Position numbers and translations under genes: made by a program. A stretch of 64,000 nt of DNA from assembly GCA_032622095.1 (NCBI GenBank), contig CP136064.1:47197573-47261572 (forward strand), read 5' to 3'. The stretch is from Siphonodentalium dalli (Eukaryota > Mollusca > Scaphopoda > Gadilida > Siphonodentaliidae). The notes under the pieces were generated by a model that was not told the origin of the DNA, searched no databases, and worked only from the letters and a program-made list of their open reading frames with translations. This document shows positions 21,481 to 31,989 of the stretch, in pieces (the stretch's first letter is position 1; every line of letters starts with the position of its first letter).

Positions 21481-22676
21481 ATGCGGCTGATACGGACCAT
21501 GGCTCTTACGGACCCTGGCTCTTACGAACCCTGGCTTTTACGGACCTCCGGCTCATACGTACCCTGGCTTGTACGGACCCCGCTGTTACGGACACCGGCT
21601 TTTACGGAGATCCGGCTCATACGGAGCTCCGGCTCACACGAACCTCATTCAAATTAAATTAAAATTTATTTAATTTATATTTATATTTTATTTTTTATAT
21701 ATCTTCTAAATTTTGTATATCTTTTAAATTTATCTTTCACGTTTTTTACTTTCGGATTATTTCCTTTTAACTTTAAATTATATTTATGTTTGTTACTCAC
21801 TTGTTGTAAGGCAACACGATGTATAACTGACTTATTTCCGTTGTGTTCTGGCTTGTAAACATTTATTGAATGGTGTTCATACCTGAACATTAAAATGATA
21901 GGATAGGATATATAGGATAATGTCATTCACAATGCACACATGAAAATTACAAATACAAGTAGATATAGTAGACTAACTATATATGTATATTGCAAGGGGT
22001 GACATAGTCATTCCTGTCACCCCAGGAATACTGAACACTAATTTTTGCCATTTATGGGATCATTTCATATTATACCCAAGAGAATATATGCACCAAATGA
22101 ATAAATATGAGCCATGGATGAGTGCAAAATACACTCATGTGCTCTACTTTATAGAACGATGCGAAGAACATATGAATTTTGAAAAAAATGAGATGGTCCC
22201 ATAAATGGCCGGATTTGGTGTTATGTACACATATAATCCCTTTACTTTTGTATAAACACGTGCGTGTGATACTTTCACCGCTGTATAAACAGACACGCTG
22301 TGATGAGTGGTCAGTGATTGATGATCAGCATGAATCCACTGAGTTTGATTTGTTGTGAAAACAGGTTTGTAAAAACAAAGATGGTGTATATATTTTCTTA
22401 AGATTTTTAAGATCAACAATGGTTTTAAGAAAGGCAACTGAAAGCTAGTATCCAATGACGGCTATATTCTTTGGTTACAAGCGGACCCAGAAGAAGATAT
22501 GCACTTTGTCAGTATTTTAATTTATTTTATTTTAATAACTTTTAAATATTCCTAATTTAAATTTTTTAATTTAACTTGAATTGAGGTCCGTATGAGCCGG
22601 AGGTCCGTAAAAGGCAGGGGCCGTATCAGCCAGGGTCCGTAAGAGCCAGGGTCCGTATCAGCCGGCATTCCTATGG
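21481..22676. mobile_element. Element bounded by inverted tandem repeats
   Basis: The left end (21481-21655) is a string of 15-16-bp units of the type GGCTCTTACGGACCCT. The right end (22583-22676) carries the same units in reverse complement (GGTCCGTATGAGCCGG, GGGTCCGTAAGAGCCA). Next to each lies an AT-rich band (21655-21725 and 22508-22580). The 850 bp between hold no recognisable gene. Terminal tandem repeats in inverted orientation suggest a non-autonomous DNA element. Confidence 0.65.
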
Positions 22677-22825
22677 GACACACAGGTGCATACCGATAGA
22701 CACATTCCATGCAACAGACCTGACATCATGATTCAAGATCGAAAGAATTGCACCAGTTTGTTGCTGGATATCTCTGTTCCCATGCAGCGACTGCAATATC
22801 TACAAAAGGAGACTGATACAATGAG

Positions 22826-22862
22826 TAGATATCCAGATATCCAGATATCCAGATATCCAGAT
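22826..22862. repeat. Microsatellite (AGATATCC)n
   Basis: Four to five perfect copies of an 8-bp unit, immediately left of the LINE-derived element at 22868. Confidence 0.9.
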
Positions 22863-22867
22863 GTGGA

Positions 22868-23660
22868 TTGATTGGTTAATTGAGGGTTTAACGTCGTTTT
22901 AGGCCCTGACATTTATAACATCGCAATGGGTTTGGAACAAATGTGCTTAAATCCATCTTCATATACCCAACATTCAATGTCGGTGGGTATTCGCACCGGT
23001 TAAATGTCATAAGATAACTATGCAAAGGATCTTTGTTTCCATCAACTGTCTTTGTAAATCGACGGACTTCTGTAACTCCCGGTGAAGCTAACTCAGCCAA
23101 TATCTCTGACCCAGAAGAATCAGCTATATCACGATATCGCAAAACAGCTCTGCTACTGTTCAATGTCTTGTGATGAGTAATCAACACTGGTGTCTGTGCA
23201 ATATATTTTAATTGCATTTACCCACTCCTCGAAAGGGGCGGTAGTGACGAAAAATAACGATGCGGGACTCTATCGAGGCCCCGTAATCGGAATGAGTACA
23301 CTTTAAACCCTTTAACGAGGATCAATTGGAGGGCAAGTCTGGTGCCATAATACCGTCAGCTTGAATTTTCTTGAACACCCTATCAGAAGAGAGCCACTTT
23401 GTGGCCTAGTCCTGATCAGTTTGACATATTTTAATCGTCCGGCTATGCTTTGTATCGTTTTATCAATCACAAATACAGTATGTCTCTTTCCATTCGGATC
23501 AAAACCAATAACCAAGTAGTGCAAGTACTGATGATAGACATCAGCATCGTTATAAAGACGAAATGCAAAAAGATATGATACGAAAGAAACAACAGACATG
23601 GAAAACAAAACACACAACTAGACACCAGAAACGAAGTAGAACGGATGAGAGAAAATGTAA
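22868..23660 (-). mobile_element. LINE ORF1 fragment with tail
   Basis: On the minus strand, two parts of one ORF1-type nucleic-acid-binding protein are read. The N-terminal part (about 23560-23348) has FVIDKTIQSIAG, then SGSLLIGCSRKF. The C-terminal part (23217-22888) has IAQTPVLITHHKTLNSSRAV, LRYRDIADSSGSEILAELAS, PGVTEVRRF and PNPLRCYKCQ, the start of a zinc knuckle. It then breaks off into ACGACGTTAAACCCTCAATT and AACCAATCAAT, a tail typical of molluscan SINEs/LINEs. A 130-bp 18S rRNA piece separates the two parts, and they are in register once it is removed. The second half of the knuckle and all of pol are missing. Confidence 0.75.
23218..23347 (+). pseudogene. 18S rRNA fragment (130 bp)
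   Basis: The segment matches the conserved small-subunit rRNA stretch just upstream of the 530 loop: TTACCCACTCC, GGTAGTGACGAAAAATAACG, CGAGGCCCCGTAATCGGAAT, GAGTACACTTTAAA, CCTTTAACGAGGATCAATTG and GAGGGCAAGTCTGGTGCCA. It differs from the usual metazoan sequence at a handful of sites, mostly after CCCACTCC. It stops before GCAGCCGCGG. Too short to be functional, it lies inside the LINE ORF1 in the opposite orientation. Confidence 0.93.
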
Positions 23661-23919
23661 TCCGAAACATTGTGGAGAGGCGTGACTAGCCGATTGATTG
23701 AGCCGAGTCAACTTAACCACACGTCTTGGAGAGGACCATGAGCTAAGCCTTATCCACAGGTCGATGCCTAACGTGATACGGCCGCACAAGTACCTCCAGG
23801 ACTCCTGTACCACACCTCGCGGGATGCACCCCACGGACAACAGGCTGCCGCATTAGGGGATTCTTACCCCTCGCAGTGGGGCGGTAGGCCTATTCTAACC
23901 CGGGCGCACACGGGGCTAA
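23660..23919 (-). repeat. SINE/LINE-like 5' segment
   Basis: On the minus strand it begins AGCCCCGTGTGCGCCCGGGT and continues TAGAATAGGCCTACCGCCCC. The GGGTTAGAATAGGCC core is familiar from molluscan SINEs. It is more GC-rich than its surroundings and probably forms the upstream part of the ORF1-bearing element at 22868-23660. The assignment rests on motif resemblance only. Confidence 0.4.
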
Positions 23920-24773
23920 ACCCTAAATCTAGTTGGATGAACCTTGTATACAACTCGTTGGGTGCGAATTTGTTGTGTACTTATTATCCAACAGTTTAGC
24001 ACGATGTACAGAACTGATTGCGTGAACTGTCTTCTGTGGTATTACTTTCATACCACATTGGATAAAACCGCCACGTGACCGGGTCATCCAATAGCAGCGC
24101 GTTTCCGGTGCGGGCGAGCATGCTAGTTTTTGGCTCCAAATATTTCAAAACAAGATGGACGACTGCGTGAAAAAAAACTCCTCAGCGACTGGAAAATGGG
24201 GCAATACGTCGTGGATAGCTTTGCCGGTATAGTATACCTTTGTTATAATTATTCTTTGTACGATACACTGATTATGTAGGCTTTATGTATTGAGTGTATA
24301 TTTATTTATATTTGCCAAATTTTGAAGTTTATAAATTTACACAACTGCTTACGGCACTAATTTGACTAAAGTAGTACACTCATACACTCAATACATAAAG
24401 CCTACATAATCAGTGTATCGTACAAAGAATAATTATAACAAAGGTATACTATACCGACAAAGCTATCCACGACATCTTGCCCAATTTTACTTTCCAATCA
24501 ACGTTGGGTAAACTTTCCAATCAACAAATGTCATCCAACTCTACCCAACAGTTCAATAAACGTAGATAGGTGCTGTGAGCAATTAACGTTGATTGAGTGT
24601 TGTGTGAAATTTCATCCAACACGTCCAACATACAACCGTTGGTAGTAAATATATATGCAACGTTGTGTAAAAGTGTATCCAACAAAATTGTCATGCAACT
24701 GTTCACACAACGTAGATATGTGCTATAGGTTGATTGACTGTTGGATAACTTCTTATCCAACTATATTTAGGGT
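23920..24773. mobile_element. Inverted-repeat element with CCAAC boxes
   Basis: ACCCTAAATCTAGTTGGAT (23920) and ATCCAACTATATTTAGGGT (ending 24773) are inverted termini. Inside, TTATCCAACAG, GTTGGGT and CATCCAAC boxes recur on both strands near the ends, like subterminal transposase sites. There is no coding capacity. A separate foldback (24186-24499) fills the centre. Flanking target duplication is unclear. Confidence 0.7.
24186..24499. mobile_element. Foldback with arms over 100 bp
   Basis: The arm at 24186-24300 (GTCGTGGATAGCTTTGCCGG, TATAGTATACCTTTGTTATA, ATTATTCTTTGTACGATACA) returns nearly unchanged in reverse complement at 24380-24499; about 80 bp of AT-rich loop lies between. The arms are more alike than the outer termini of the host element, so this part is younger or maintained as a hairpin. 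Confidence 0.85.
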
Positions 24774-24779
24774 GTAGTA

Positions 24780-26700
24780 AGATGTGGAAACCGAAGAGGA
24801 GTGTCATCACGATCGACATTGGTGATGCAGGATCAATTATTTAGAATTTGCGCAAATGGCTAGAGCAAATAGCACCAGACCTAGCACCATATCAACTACA
24901 GAAGTAAGCCATTTTAGGCATACTCAGGCGAATAATGTCAGTAAAACAATTTAATAGTAGTCACGACAAAAACACTCACTCCAGCACATGTTTGTATGGT
25001 GACCATCGTTGCGACGGTCCACACAGGCATGTTTTCTCCAATAGAGTTACAACTTCCAAAAGTAACAACAACGTAGTAATTAACAAAATATCACATAGAG
25101 ACTACATTACACATAACGCAATCGAAGACAAATTCTGGATTTGTTTTACATGTACCTCCGCTCCCTACAAATGGTACATACACACAAGCATATAACAATG
25201 TAATTTCGGTAAATCAGGCATGCTGTGTATAATAATTATTGCTTATGCATGAATAAAACGGAGATTTCCTGTGGGGTAGTGGCCTGCTTATGGTCCGCCC
25301 GGTAAATGGGTAGTGTACATGGTCACCAAATAACCCAGCCACTAAACGACCCGCATTGGCTGTGTCGCCAATGTAGGTTCAAACCGGGTATAACTAGCAT
25401 GTTTAAACTGGAGATGACAAATCCTGCCTTTAAGGTACGTAACATACGCGACAGATTTTCTTGGAAAAGAAAAGCTTCACCCGAGGCGAATGGGTCCTGC
25501 TAATCTGTTATGGGTACTTCTGATTTACCTACGAGGTTGGTGCTGTTAAGAACAAGTACCGTTATTTTTCTTAAATTGTCGAGAAAAAGCTAGTATCTAC
25601 ATAGAACATTAAGACCACATAATATTCCGGGAGTCTGCTAAAGTTTTGTTCTCTATGTATTGTGATTCTGGGTGGTGTGTACATCAATTTCTAGGTGGGT
25701 CTGGAGTTCTCACCCTTGAGCGTTTCGTATAATCCAAGATTGCGTCAAACATAGCAGCCGTAGTATAGAATGAGAAGTAAGTCAGTTTAATGTTTTGTTG
25801 GAAAATATATTTCATCAAATGTACACAAATTTAAATATTATTTAGATGATATTACATTACACTACTATTTGCAGGAAAAATAGGCACTCTGTTAGAAAGA
25901 TAGCTGCCGCAATGGCGACCAGAATGTTAAAAATATTATTTGTTTTCACTCATATCTCCTATATCCATTCCTATTGTTTGGAACTTGTTGTAGATGGTGC
26001 CTTGTTTTCTTATTATTCATATCGTATGGTCATTTTCTCAGTACTGCGTGTTGTTTCCTGACCATATTTTAATGTGCATGAACAGATTTGAAGGAATGAA
26101 GAGAGTGAGTATTGTCTATTAAATGAAATCTCATTAGGGTCTAAAGCGATTACTATGGTTCATAATGGCAGTCATAATGACAAAAAATGTATAGAAAATT
26201 ATATAGTACGTCATTATGCGCTTGCATGTCGTAACTGATGGATGCACGGATTTTAGATACATTAAAAAGAAACACTGTAAACAGGACTCAATAGAAGGCA
26301 ATATTAACATGGGAAAGTACATGAGAACTATATTGTAGAAGACCAAGATACAACCTTGAATAATTTAGTGCCGTGACCTCAACTATGTGGAGAATGCATA
26401 CTCAGTGTGTGACGATAATATGATTGGTGCACAATGACGCGGTTAAGCTTGATCATATGTACTCGACAGTTTTGTCATACTGGTCTTGTGGGCAATGATA
26501 TGAGTAAGTCTCAGACGAATTGAAATTTTCAGAGTTTCAAAAGCTTTATAACATAAACTTGTCTTGCTCTTGTAGATCAGGGAGATAATGTGATCACAGC
26601 ATCGTCAAAGGAAGATACATTGGGGTGTCAGTACAATGTAACGGTGCTATCGTGCCATTCAGTTATCATTCACACATGTTCAGAAAAGAGCACAATATTC
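24780..26700. other. No gene recognised (intron of astacin gene)
   Basis: No coding or mobile-element signature. TGGGGTAGTGG (near 25272) and GGTTCAAACC (near 25377) resemble the A and B boxes of tRNA-derived promoters, but are about 105 bp apart and no cloverleaf forms, so this is not called as a tRNA or SINE. Confidence 0.45.
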
Positions 26701-26711
26701 AGAAAGAGTAT

Positions 26712-26902
26712 AAGTATAACGTTCCCACCCACCACCCCATCCCGCCACTCATAGTATATTATGCGCCACAGGCGCCCTTCAAAGAGGCTACTGCCCACAT
26801 AAATAATAAGTATAACGTTCCCACCACCACCCCATCCCGCCACCCATAGTATATTATGCGCCACAGGCGCCCTTTAAAGAGGCTACTGCCAACATAAATA
26901 AC
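26712..26902. repeat. Tandem duplication, 96 bp, two copies
   Basis: Two copies of AAGTATAACGTTCCCACC...CCCATCCCGCCAC...TATTATGCGCCACAGGCGCC...GAGGCTACTGCC start at 26712 and 26808, with few differences. Each contains the short palindrome GGCGCC. Confidence 0.92.
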
Positions 26903-27839
26903 AAGTGTAACACCCTCTAGATCATAGTATTAGGCATAAACAAACTACATTGGAGCTTTAATGTAGTGATTGTGAAATATATGTATATATGTAACGGCTA
27001 TGTAGTTGATTATGAGTAATATTTTGTATGTGTGGGTGCGCTTGTTAAGAAAGCATGTGAACACATTTTTTAAATCGGACGTGTGTATGTGTTCACAAAG
27101 GGCGCATACCTTCCAAATGGCTGAAATGTTCATCGCCACACATGCAAAGGCAGCTGTATTCGACCAGTCTCCACTATATAGATAAATGGTTATGCTGAAT
27201 GTTATATTTTCAAACTCAGTACACCAAACTTGGTGTAAACTCATGCGTACTGCGTAGATATACACATAACTCTCCCCATAACTTATGCCTTTGGTTGGAC
27301 GTATCAGACCTTGAAGATCAAAGCGCAGATTCTAGACAAAAACTCAAATTGTATGTCATTCAAGAGAATCATAATTTCTGTCGGTTCTACATCGAAGATT
27401 GGTGATAGATACTTATGCTGGGATGATCAAGTTGGGTGCTATCTCAATGTTCTGAAAACGATCAAATATGAGCAATCATTAGCCACCTAGCATTACTCGG
27501 TAGTCAGTACGGCTCTCAGCAAAACTATTTATCATAAACAAGAATGTTACAAGAACAAAATAATTGTCTGTTGACTATTTGTTTTATTCTTTCAGACGAA
27601 AGAACATATTATGACTAATACTATATCATTCCCGCAGCCAAATTATATTGAACATTGACCATAATAGTTGTTTTTATTTCCGTAATATTTGAGCTATTTG
27701 ATGATTTAATTCCTGAGCAGGGGCCCGAACTGTATTGCTTTTATGAAGAAGTGTCAATATTTGCGTCACTGCTTATAAACATAAATAATGTCTCAGTCAT
27801 ATAAGGCTTGAACGATACTTTAGCAATTACAAAATGGTT

Positions 27840-28640
27840 CAAGTGTGTGTCACCAACTAAAACTTACGATACATTGGCCGCCATTTCGACTGTCATGATT
27901 GATTATATTGACCATCTAATATTTTCAAGCACCAATTAGATTGAATTATATAGGTGATAATAGCCTATGCTTAACTCCCTCCGTTCGGGTTCGTATCACA
28001 TTGCAATATTGCTAGAAACGCGTTATGACAAAATAAATTTGTTTAGGGACTGAAATGGACTGAGATCAAAGAAATAACTAGTGTAGTGTATCCAATGCAG
28101 ATTAGCGAACCGCAACATCTAAACGAAAAGGGACGAAATATATAATTTTACATAAATTTGCCGCCATTTTGACTGCCATCATAAACCATTTCAGGCTCAA
28201 ATGAGATTGCGTTTTGTCGATAGTACATCCACTGGCATAGCTCCCTCAGATTGTTCATTTCACATTTAAATATGACTATAGAACGAAATTGAGTTGACCA
28301 AAGAAATATTGTACTACTTTCTTTAAAATATTTTGTTTAAGGATTGGATGTATCTGAAAACAATGAACAACAAATTCCACTGCCGAAATAATCATAGGAC
28401 ACTAATAATAGGAAGACAAACTACAATGTTCCGCAAGTTCCAAAGAGTAGAAACGGACATATAATATGTTAGGTCACCATTTTGGCAGCCATCTTGCTAT
28501 TAGAGATTTTTCCTGTAAAATGTAGTACAATGTAATATTATGCCAATAATGTGTACATTTTTCTACATTATATAAGATATTGTCTCCGTCAAAACGGATT
28601 AAACTGACTTAGTTCATATGTTGTAACAGATCGGTCATGC
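27840..28640. repeat. Diverged repeat with GCCGCCATTTTGACTGCCAT boxes
   Basis: Boxes at about 27877 (GGCCGCCATTTCGACTGTCA), 28151 (TGCCGCCATTTTGACTGCCA), 28472 (CACCATTTTGGCAGCCATCT) and 28641 head similar AT-rich stretches at intervals of 170-320 bp. Related to the repeat at 15580-16330. Confidence 0.5.
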
Positions 28641-29072
28641 TGGACGCCATCTCGGATTATAGTAATGCTCAAGGGTGTGAGCTCCACAACAACCCATAAA
28701 TTGAAGTAAATTCCATCCAGAATCACAATCCGTTGTGAAAAAAACTTTAACATATAATTTTTACTTAACCCTAAAATTGGCCCTTTGCCTTTGGACTTAT
28801 ACACTATCTCAATAAAGGCTGCGCTGAAAAACGACCGGAAAAAACAACTTTGATTGTGGTCTGTTTGCAACAACCAACGCAGACATTATCAGCCAACGTC
28901 ATAGCTGAAGTAACAGAACCCACCAACGCCCAGCAACCAGGGTGAGCATATGTGCATGCTTACCCAAGTTATGGAGAACCGGAGATGGTGGTTCAGATGT
29001 TACTGGAAGATTGTAATTTAATTTGCCAATATGATGTGGTGTGATCTGAATTTACGGTTACTATATACTTAC

Positions 29073-29248
29073 TGTAACGTGAAGATAAAACATACGGTAC
29101 TGTTTTGTCGGGCCATCTGAATTCTGTCGAAAGTATACCAGATCTTTTAAAACGTTTCCTATAATGGGTAAATAGTGGAGAACCTGTGCATGTGTATACA
29201 TAATCTCCGTTCATTAACTTCATTGTTACACTGTTGCCGATGTGCAGA
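29073..29248 (-). CDS. Astacin metalloprotease, exon 3 (propeptide end, mature start)
   Basis: It reads MKLMNGDYVYT, with a GD resembling the FxGD aspartate-switch motif of astacin propeptides. Then comes the basic site RKRFKR, a likely furin-type cleavage point, followed by SGILSTEFRWPDKTVPYVLS then SRY. The RWP...VPY segment is the usual start of the mature astacin domain. The donor GTAAGT follows 29073 and leaves one base (phase 1), matching exon 4. Two acceptors 18 bp apart (before 29248 or 29230) keep the same phase; neither has a strong pyrimidine tract, so the start is uncertain by six codons. Either joins the phase-2 end of exon 2. Confidence 0.9.
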
Positions 29249-29800
29249 CTAATTTGATAAATGCGAATTTTTCTATTCTGTTTGGTCAATTGATTATGGT
29301 TGTCGGTATGTTTTAAATATGATGGCTGTATGGCACAATAACAAACATTTAGTTGATTGAGTGTCTGTATATCTTTAAAACATGTTTTTTGTGCAAACCG
29401 AAGAAATTAAAACCATACCGTTATGACGGCTAGGGCTTCACGGTTGCAGTCAGAATTCGCGCTTAACTTGGTGACGTTTTGTCATAACTGCAACTGTGAC
29501 TGCTAAACTTAAACGTGAGTTTGTGAAACCTCCATACTTAACCCTTTATTTACTAAATACTCACTGACGAGTAGTTATCCCTCATGAAATGTTTAGTTAA
29601 TAAGTTCAACAAACGACCATACCTGTACATGTCGTTGTTTAGCTTATTATCTGAACATTTCCAAACAGTAACTAGGACTCCCTCTGTATTTGTATTATAT
29701 GTTCTCTGCTCATTTCTCCCGAAATCTCTCCCAGATGATTAGCATACCATTCCGATGTACTCTTTTATGACTGAGTGGGAAACCCATTTAGTATAAAAAA

Positions 29801-30694
29801 GGGTTAAATCACAGAAAGGCTCGTGTGTGTACCACGAAAACGGACATTATTCAAGGAAAGAAAGGGTTAAATCACAGAAAGGCTCGCGTGTGTATACCAC
29901 CAAAACGGACATTACTCAAGGAGTACAAAGGGCTAAATCACAGAAAGGCTCGCGTGTGTACCACAAAAACGGACATTATTCAAGGAATACAAAGGGTTAA
30001 ATCACAGAAAGGCTCGCGTGTGTACCACAAAAACGGACATTATTCAAGGAATACAAAGGGTTAAATCACATAAAGGCTCGTGTGTGTACCACGAAAACGG
30101 ACATTATTCAAGGAATACAAAGGGTTAAATCACAGAAAGGCTCGCGTGTGTACCACGAAAACGAACATTATTCAAGGAATACAAAGGGTTAAATCACAGA
30201 AAGGCTCGTGTGTGTACCACGAAAACGGACATTATTCAAGGAATACAAAGGGTTAAATCACAGAAAGGCTCGCGTGTGTACCACGAAAACGGACATTACT
30301 CAAGTAGTACAAAGGGCTAAATCACAGAAAGGCTCGTGTGTGTACCACGAAAACGGACATTATTCAAGGAATACAAAGGGTTAAATCACAGAAAGGCTCG
30401 CGCGTGCACCACAAATACGGACATTATTCAAGGAATACAAAGGGTTAAATCACAGAAAGGCTCGCGTGTGTACCACGAAAACGGACATTATTCAAGGAAT
30501 ACAAAGGGTTAAATCACAGAAAGGCTCGCGTGTGTACCACGAAAACGGACATTATTCAAGGAATACAAAGGGTTAATTCACAGAAAGGCTCGCGTGTGCA
30601 CCATGAAAACGGACATTATTCAAGGAATACAAAGGGTTAAATCACAGAAGGCTCGTGTGTGTACCACGAAAACGGACATTATTCAAGGAATACA
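29801..30694. repeat. 64-bp minisatellite, 14 copies
   Basis: The unit is GGGTTAAATCACAGAAAGGC, TCGCGTGTGTACCACGAAAA, CGGACATTATTCAAGGAATA, CAAA. Starts are at 29801, 29864, 29930, then every 64 bp from 29994 to 30634. Copies differ by a few bases, and single changes (TCGTG/TCGCG, GGTTAA/GGCTAA) recur in scattered units, as expected from unequal exchange. The array lies in the intron after astacin exon 2, ending about 14 bp from the donor of that exon. The ORF through it is a reading of the repeat. Confidence 0.97.
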
Positions 30695-30709
30695 TATTTA
30701 ATTATTTAC

Positions 30710-30806
30710 AACTGATTCCCTTCTCTTCTGTTGGCGAGTTCATCCGGAGTAAGTTTTATGTCAAGTTCGATTATGTCGTCGGGCTGACCATCCGCGTGCA
30801 TCATTC
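30710..30806 (-). CDS. Astacin metalloprotease, exon 2 (propeptide)
   Basis: Two leading bases, 31 codons and two trailing bases. It reads MMHADGQPDDIIELDIKLTP then DELANRREGNQ, an acidic propeptide segment. The acceptor is strong (TTTTTTTTCAG before 30806). The leading GA completes G from exon 1 (glycine), and the trailing TT joins T of exon 3 (phenylalanine). The donor GTAAAT after 30710 is weaker than the others. The exon is not recognisable by family motif; it is supported by splice sites, phases on both sides and its place between exons 1 and 3. Confidence 0.75.
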
Positions 30807-30851
30807 CTGAAAAAAAACAAACAAAGTGCGACCAATTACATGAGTTGAGTT

Positions 30852-31081
30852 CACTGAAAAAAAAAACTTAGTTAAAAGTAACTAAGTTACCTTAGTCAGA
30901 ACCCCCGTCTCAAAACTAACTAGCTTAGCTTAGTCAGAAATGACTAAGATTGCCCTTAGACCTTAGTCAGAAATGACTAAGGGCAACCTTAGTCATTTCT
31001 GACTAAGCTAAGCTAGTTAGTTTTGAGACGGGGGTTCTGACTAAGGTAACTTAGTTACTTTTAACTAAGTTTTTTTCAGTG
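30852..31081. mobile_element. Near-perfect 230-bp palindrome with CACTGAAAAAA ends
   Basis: Arms of about 107 bp (CACTGAAAAAA...CTTAGTTAAAAGTAACTAAG, TTACCTTAGTCAGAACCCCC, GTCTCAAAACTAACTAGCTT, AGTCAGAAATGACTAAG) differ at only a few bases and leave a loop of about 15 bp. It belongs with the 543-bp element at 33910-34452, which has the same ends and the same ACTTAGTTA/GACTAAGG vocabulary. It starts 46 bp from the acceptor of astacin exon 2. Confidence 0.9.
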
Positions 31082-31094
31082 TAGATATAACATA

Positions 31095-31170
31095 TACTAT
31101 AAGGCCTTAGTCAGAAATTACTAAGGCCTTAGTCAGAAATAACTAAGGCCTTAGTCAGAAATAACTACGG
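31095..31170. repeat. Tandem repeat, about 25 bp, three copies
   Basis: AAGGCCTTAGTCAGAAATNACT repeats three times directly beside the palindrome at 30852, using the same CTTAGTCAGAAAT motif. Confidence 0.85.
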
Positions 31171-31485
31171 CTTGACTATGTCATCACTGTATACATTAGT
31201 ACATTTAATTGGACCTAATTATTGGGGGTATCATAGCCCTGCAACCTCATCTGAACATCGCAACTGCAGATTAAAATAACTGAAAATAATGACTTACAGG
31301 TATCAAAATAAATTTTATTAACTATTAAAACAATGTTTTATCTTGAGAGAAAATTATTCATCACAAAATACTAGTATGCATCGAATATACATTCAATAAT
31401 CTGACCAGTCGATAATTGTTTCAAATTGAAACAAAAATTTATGCTTACATTAAAATGATAACGAGCGACCAACATAGAAGATTAA

Positions 31486-31979
31486 AGGCACGTGAGGCCT
31501 TAGTTGTCGAAAATATTCATATTCGTTCCAATCACCGTAAACAGAAAAACATTAAAACGCATACAGTTTCGTTCATATATACCATGACCATCGCGTAAAC
31601 AGCATGTTATCATAAAGATTTACTATATTTTACCTACGCAAGAGCCTGATTGTGTTACAGAAGACAACACAAAGCTGCTGGCTAATCACACACAAATGGC
31701 ATAAACGCTCTTTATTCATTCCATATCAGGAATTCACCCACAAAGAACGCTCTTTATGTTTACCATCATAATATAAACAAACACCAGAAAAGTTACTTTT
31801 TATGCTTTTGTTTACATAATAATGGTCAAAAATATGACAATAACATACTGTTTATGCGATATTTCATATTTGTATACGGACAAAGTCTGTATACATTTTG
31901 TTGTTCTTTCTGTTTGTGGCAGTTTTTGACGGGTGGAAATATTTTCACAGGATACCCACCGCCAAGGCCAACCGTACCT
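31486..31979. mobile_element. TTAA-flanked MITE family 2, copy A (494 bp)
   Basis: The ends are AGGCACGTGAGGCCTTAG and, inverted, AGGTACGGTTGGCCTTGG, flanked by TTAA at 31482-31485 and 31980-31983. Inside are AACGCTCTTTATT and AACGCTCTTTATG boxes and AACATAATAATGGT. TTAA duplication is the hallmark of piggyBac transposition, but the ends differ from the usual CCC start. No transposase. Other copies lie at 38689, 55400, 57003 and 62416. Confidence 0.88.
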
Positions 31980-31989
31980 TTAAATCGGA

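Noticed and set aside
27110-27168. Minus-strand exon-like segment with AMNISAIWK between good splice sites, resembling the AM...TC part of astacins
   Set aside because: The exon at 17411-17531 supplies this part with far better motif agreement and fits the phases and spacing on both sides; this segment would duplicate it.
29825-30064. ORF of 79 codons with internal amino-acid repeats
   Set aside because: It is a reading of the 64-bp minisatellite; the frame shifts between units of 63, 64 and 66 bp and nothing indicates translation.
29801-30694. Could the regular 64-bp array be a CRISPR array?
   Set aside because: The whole unit is repeated with no variable spacers, and the surroundings are eukaryotic.
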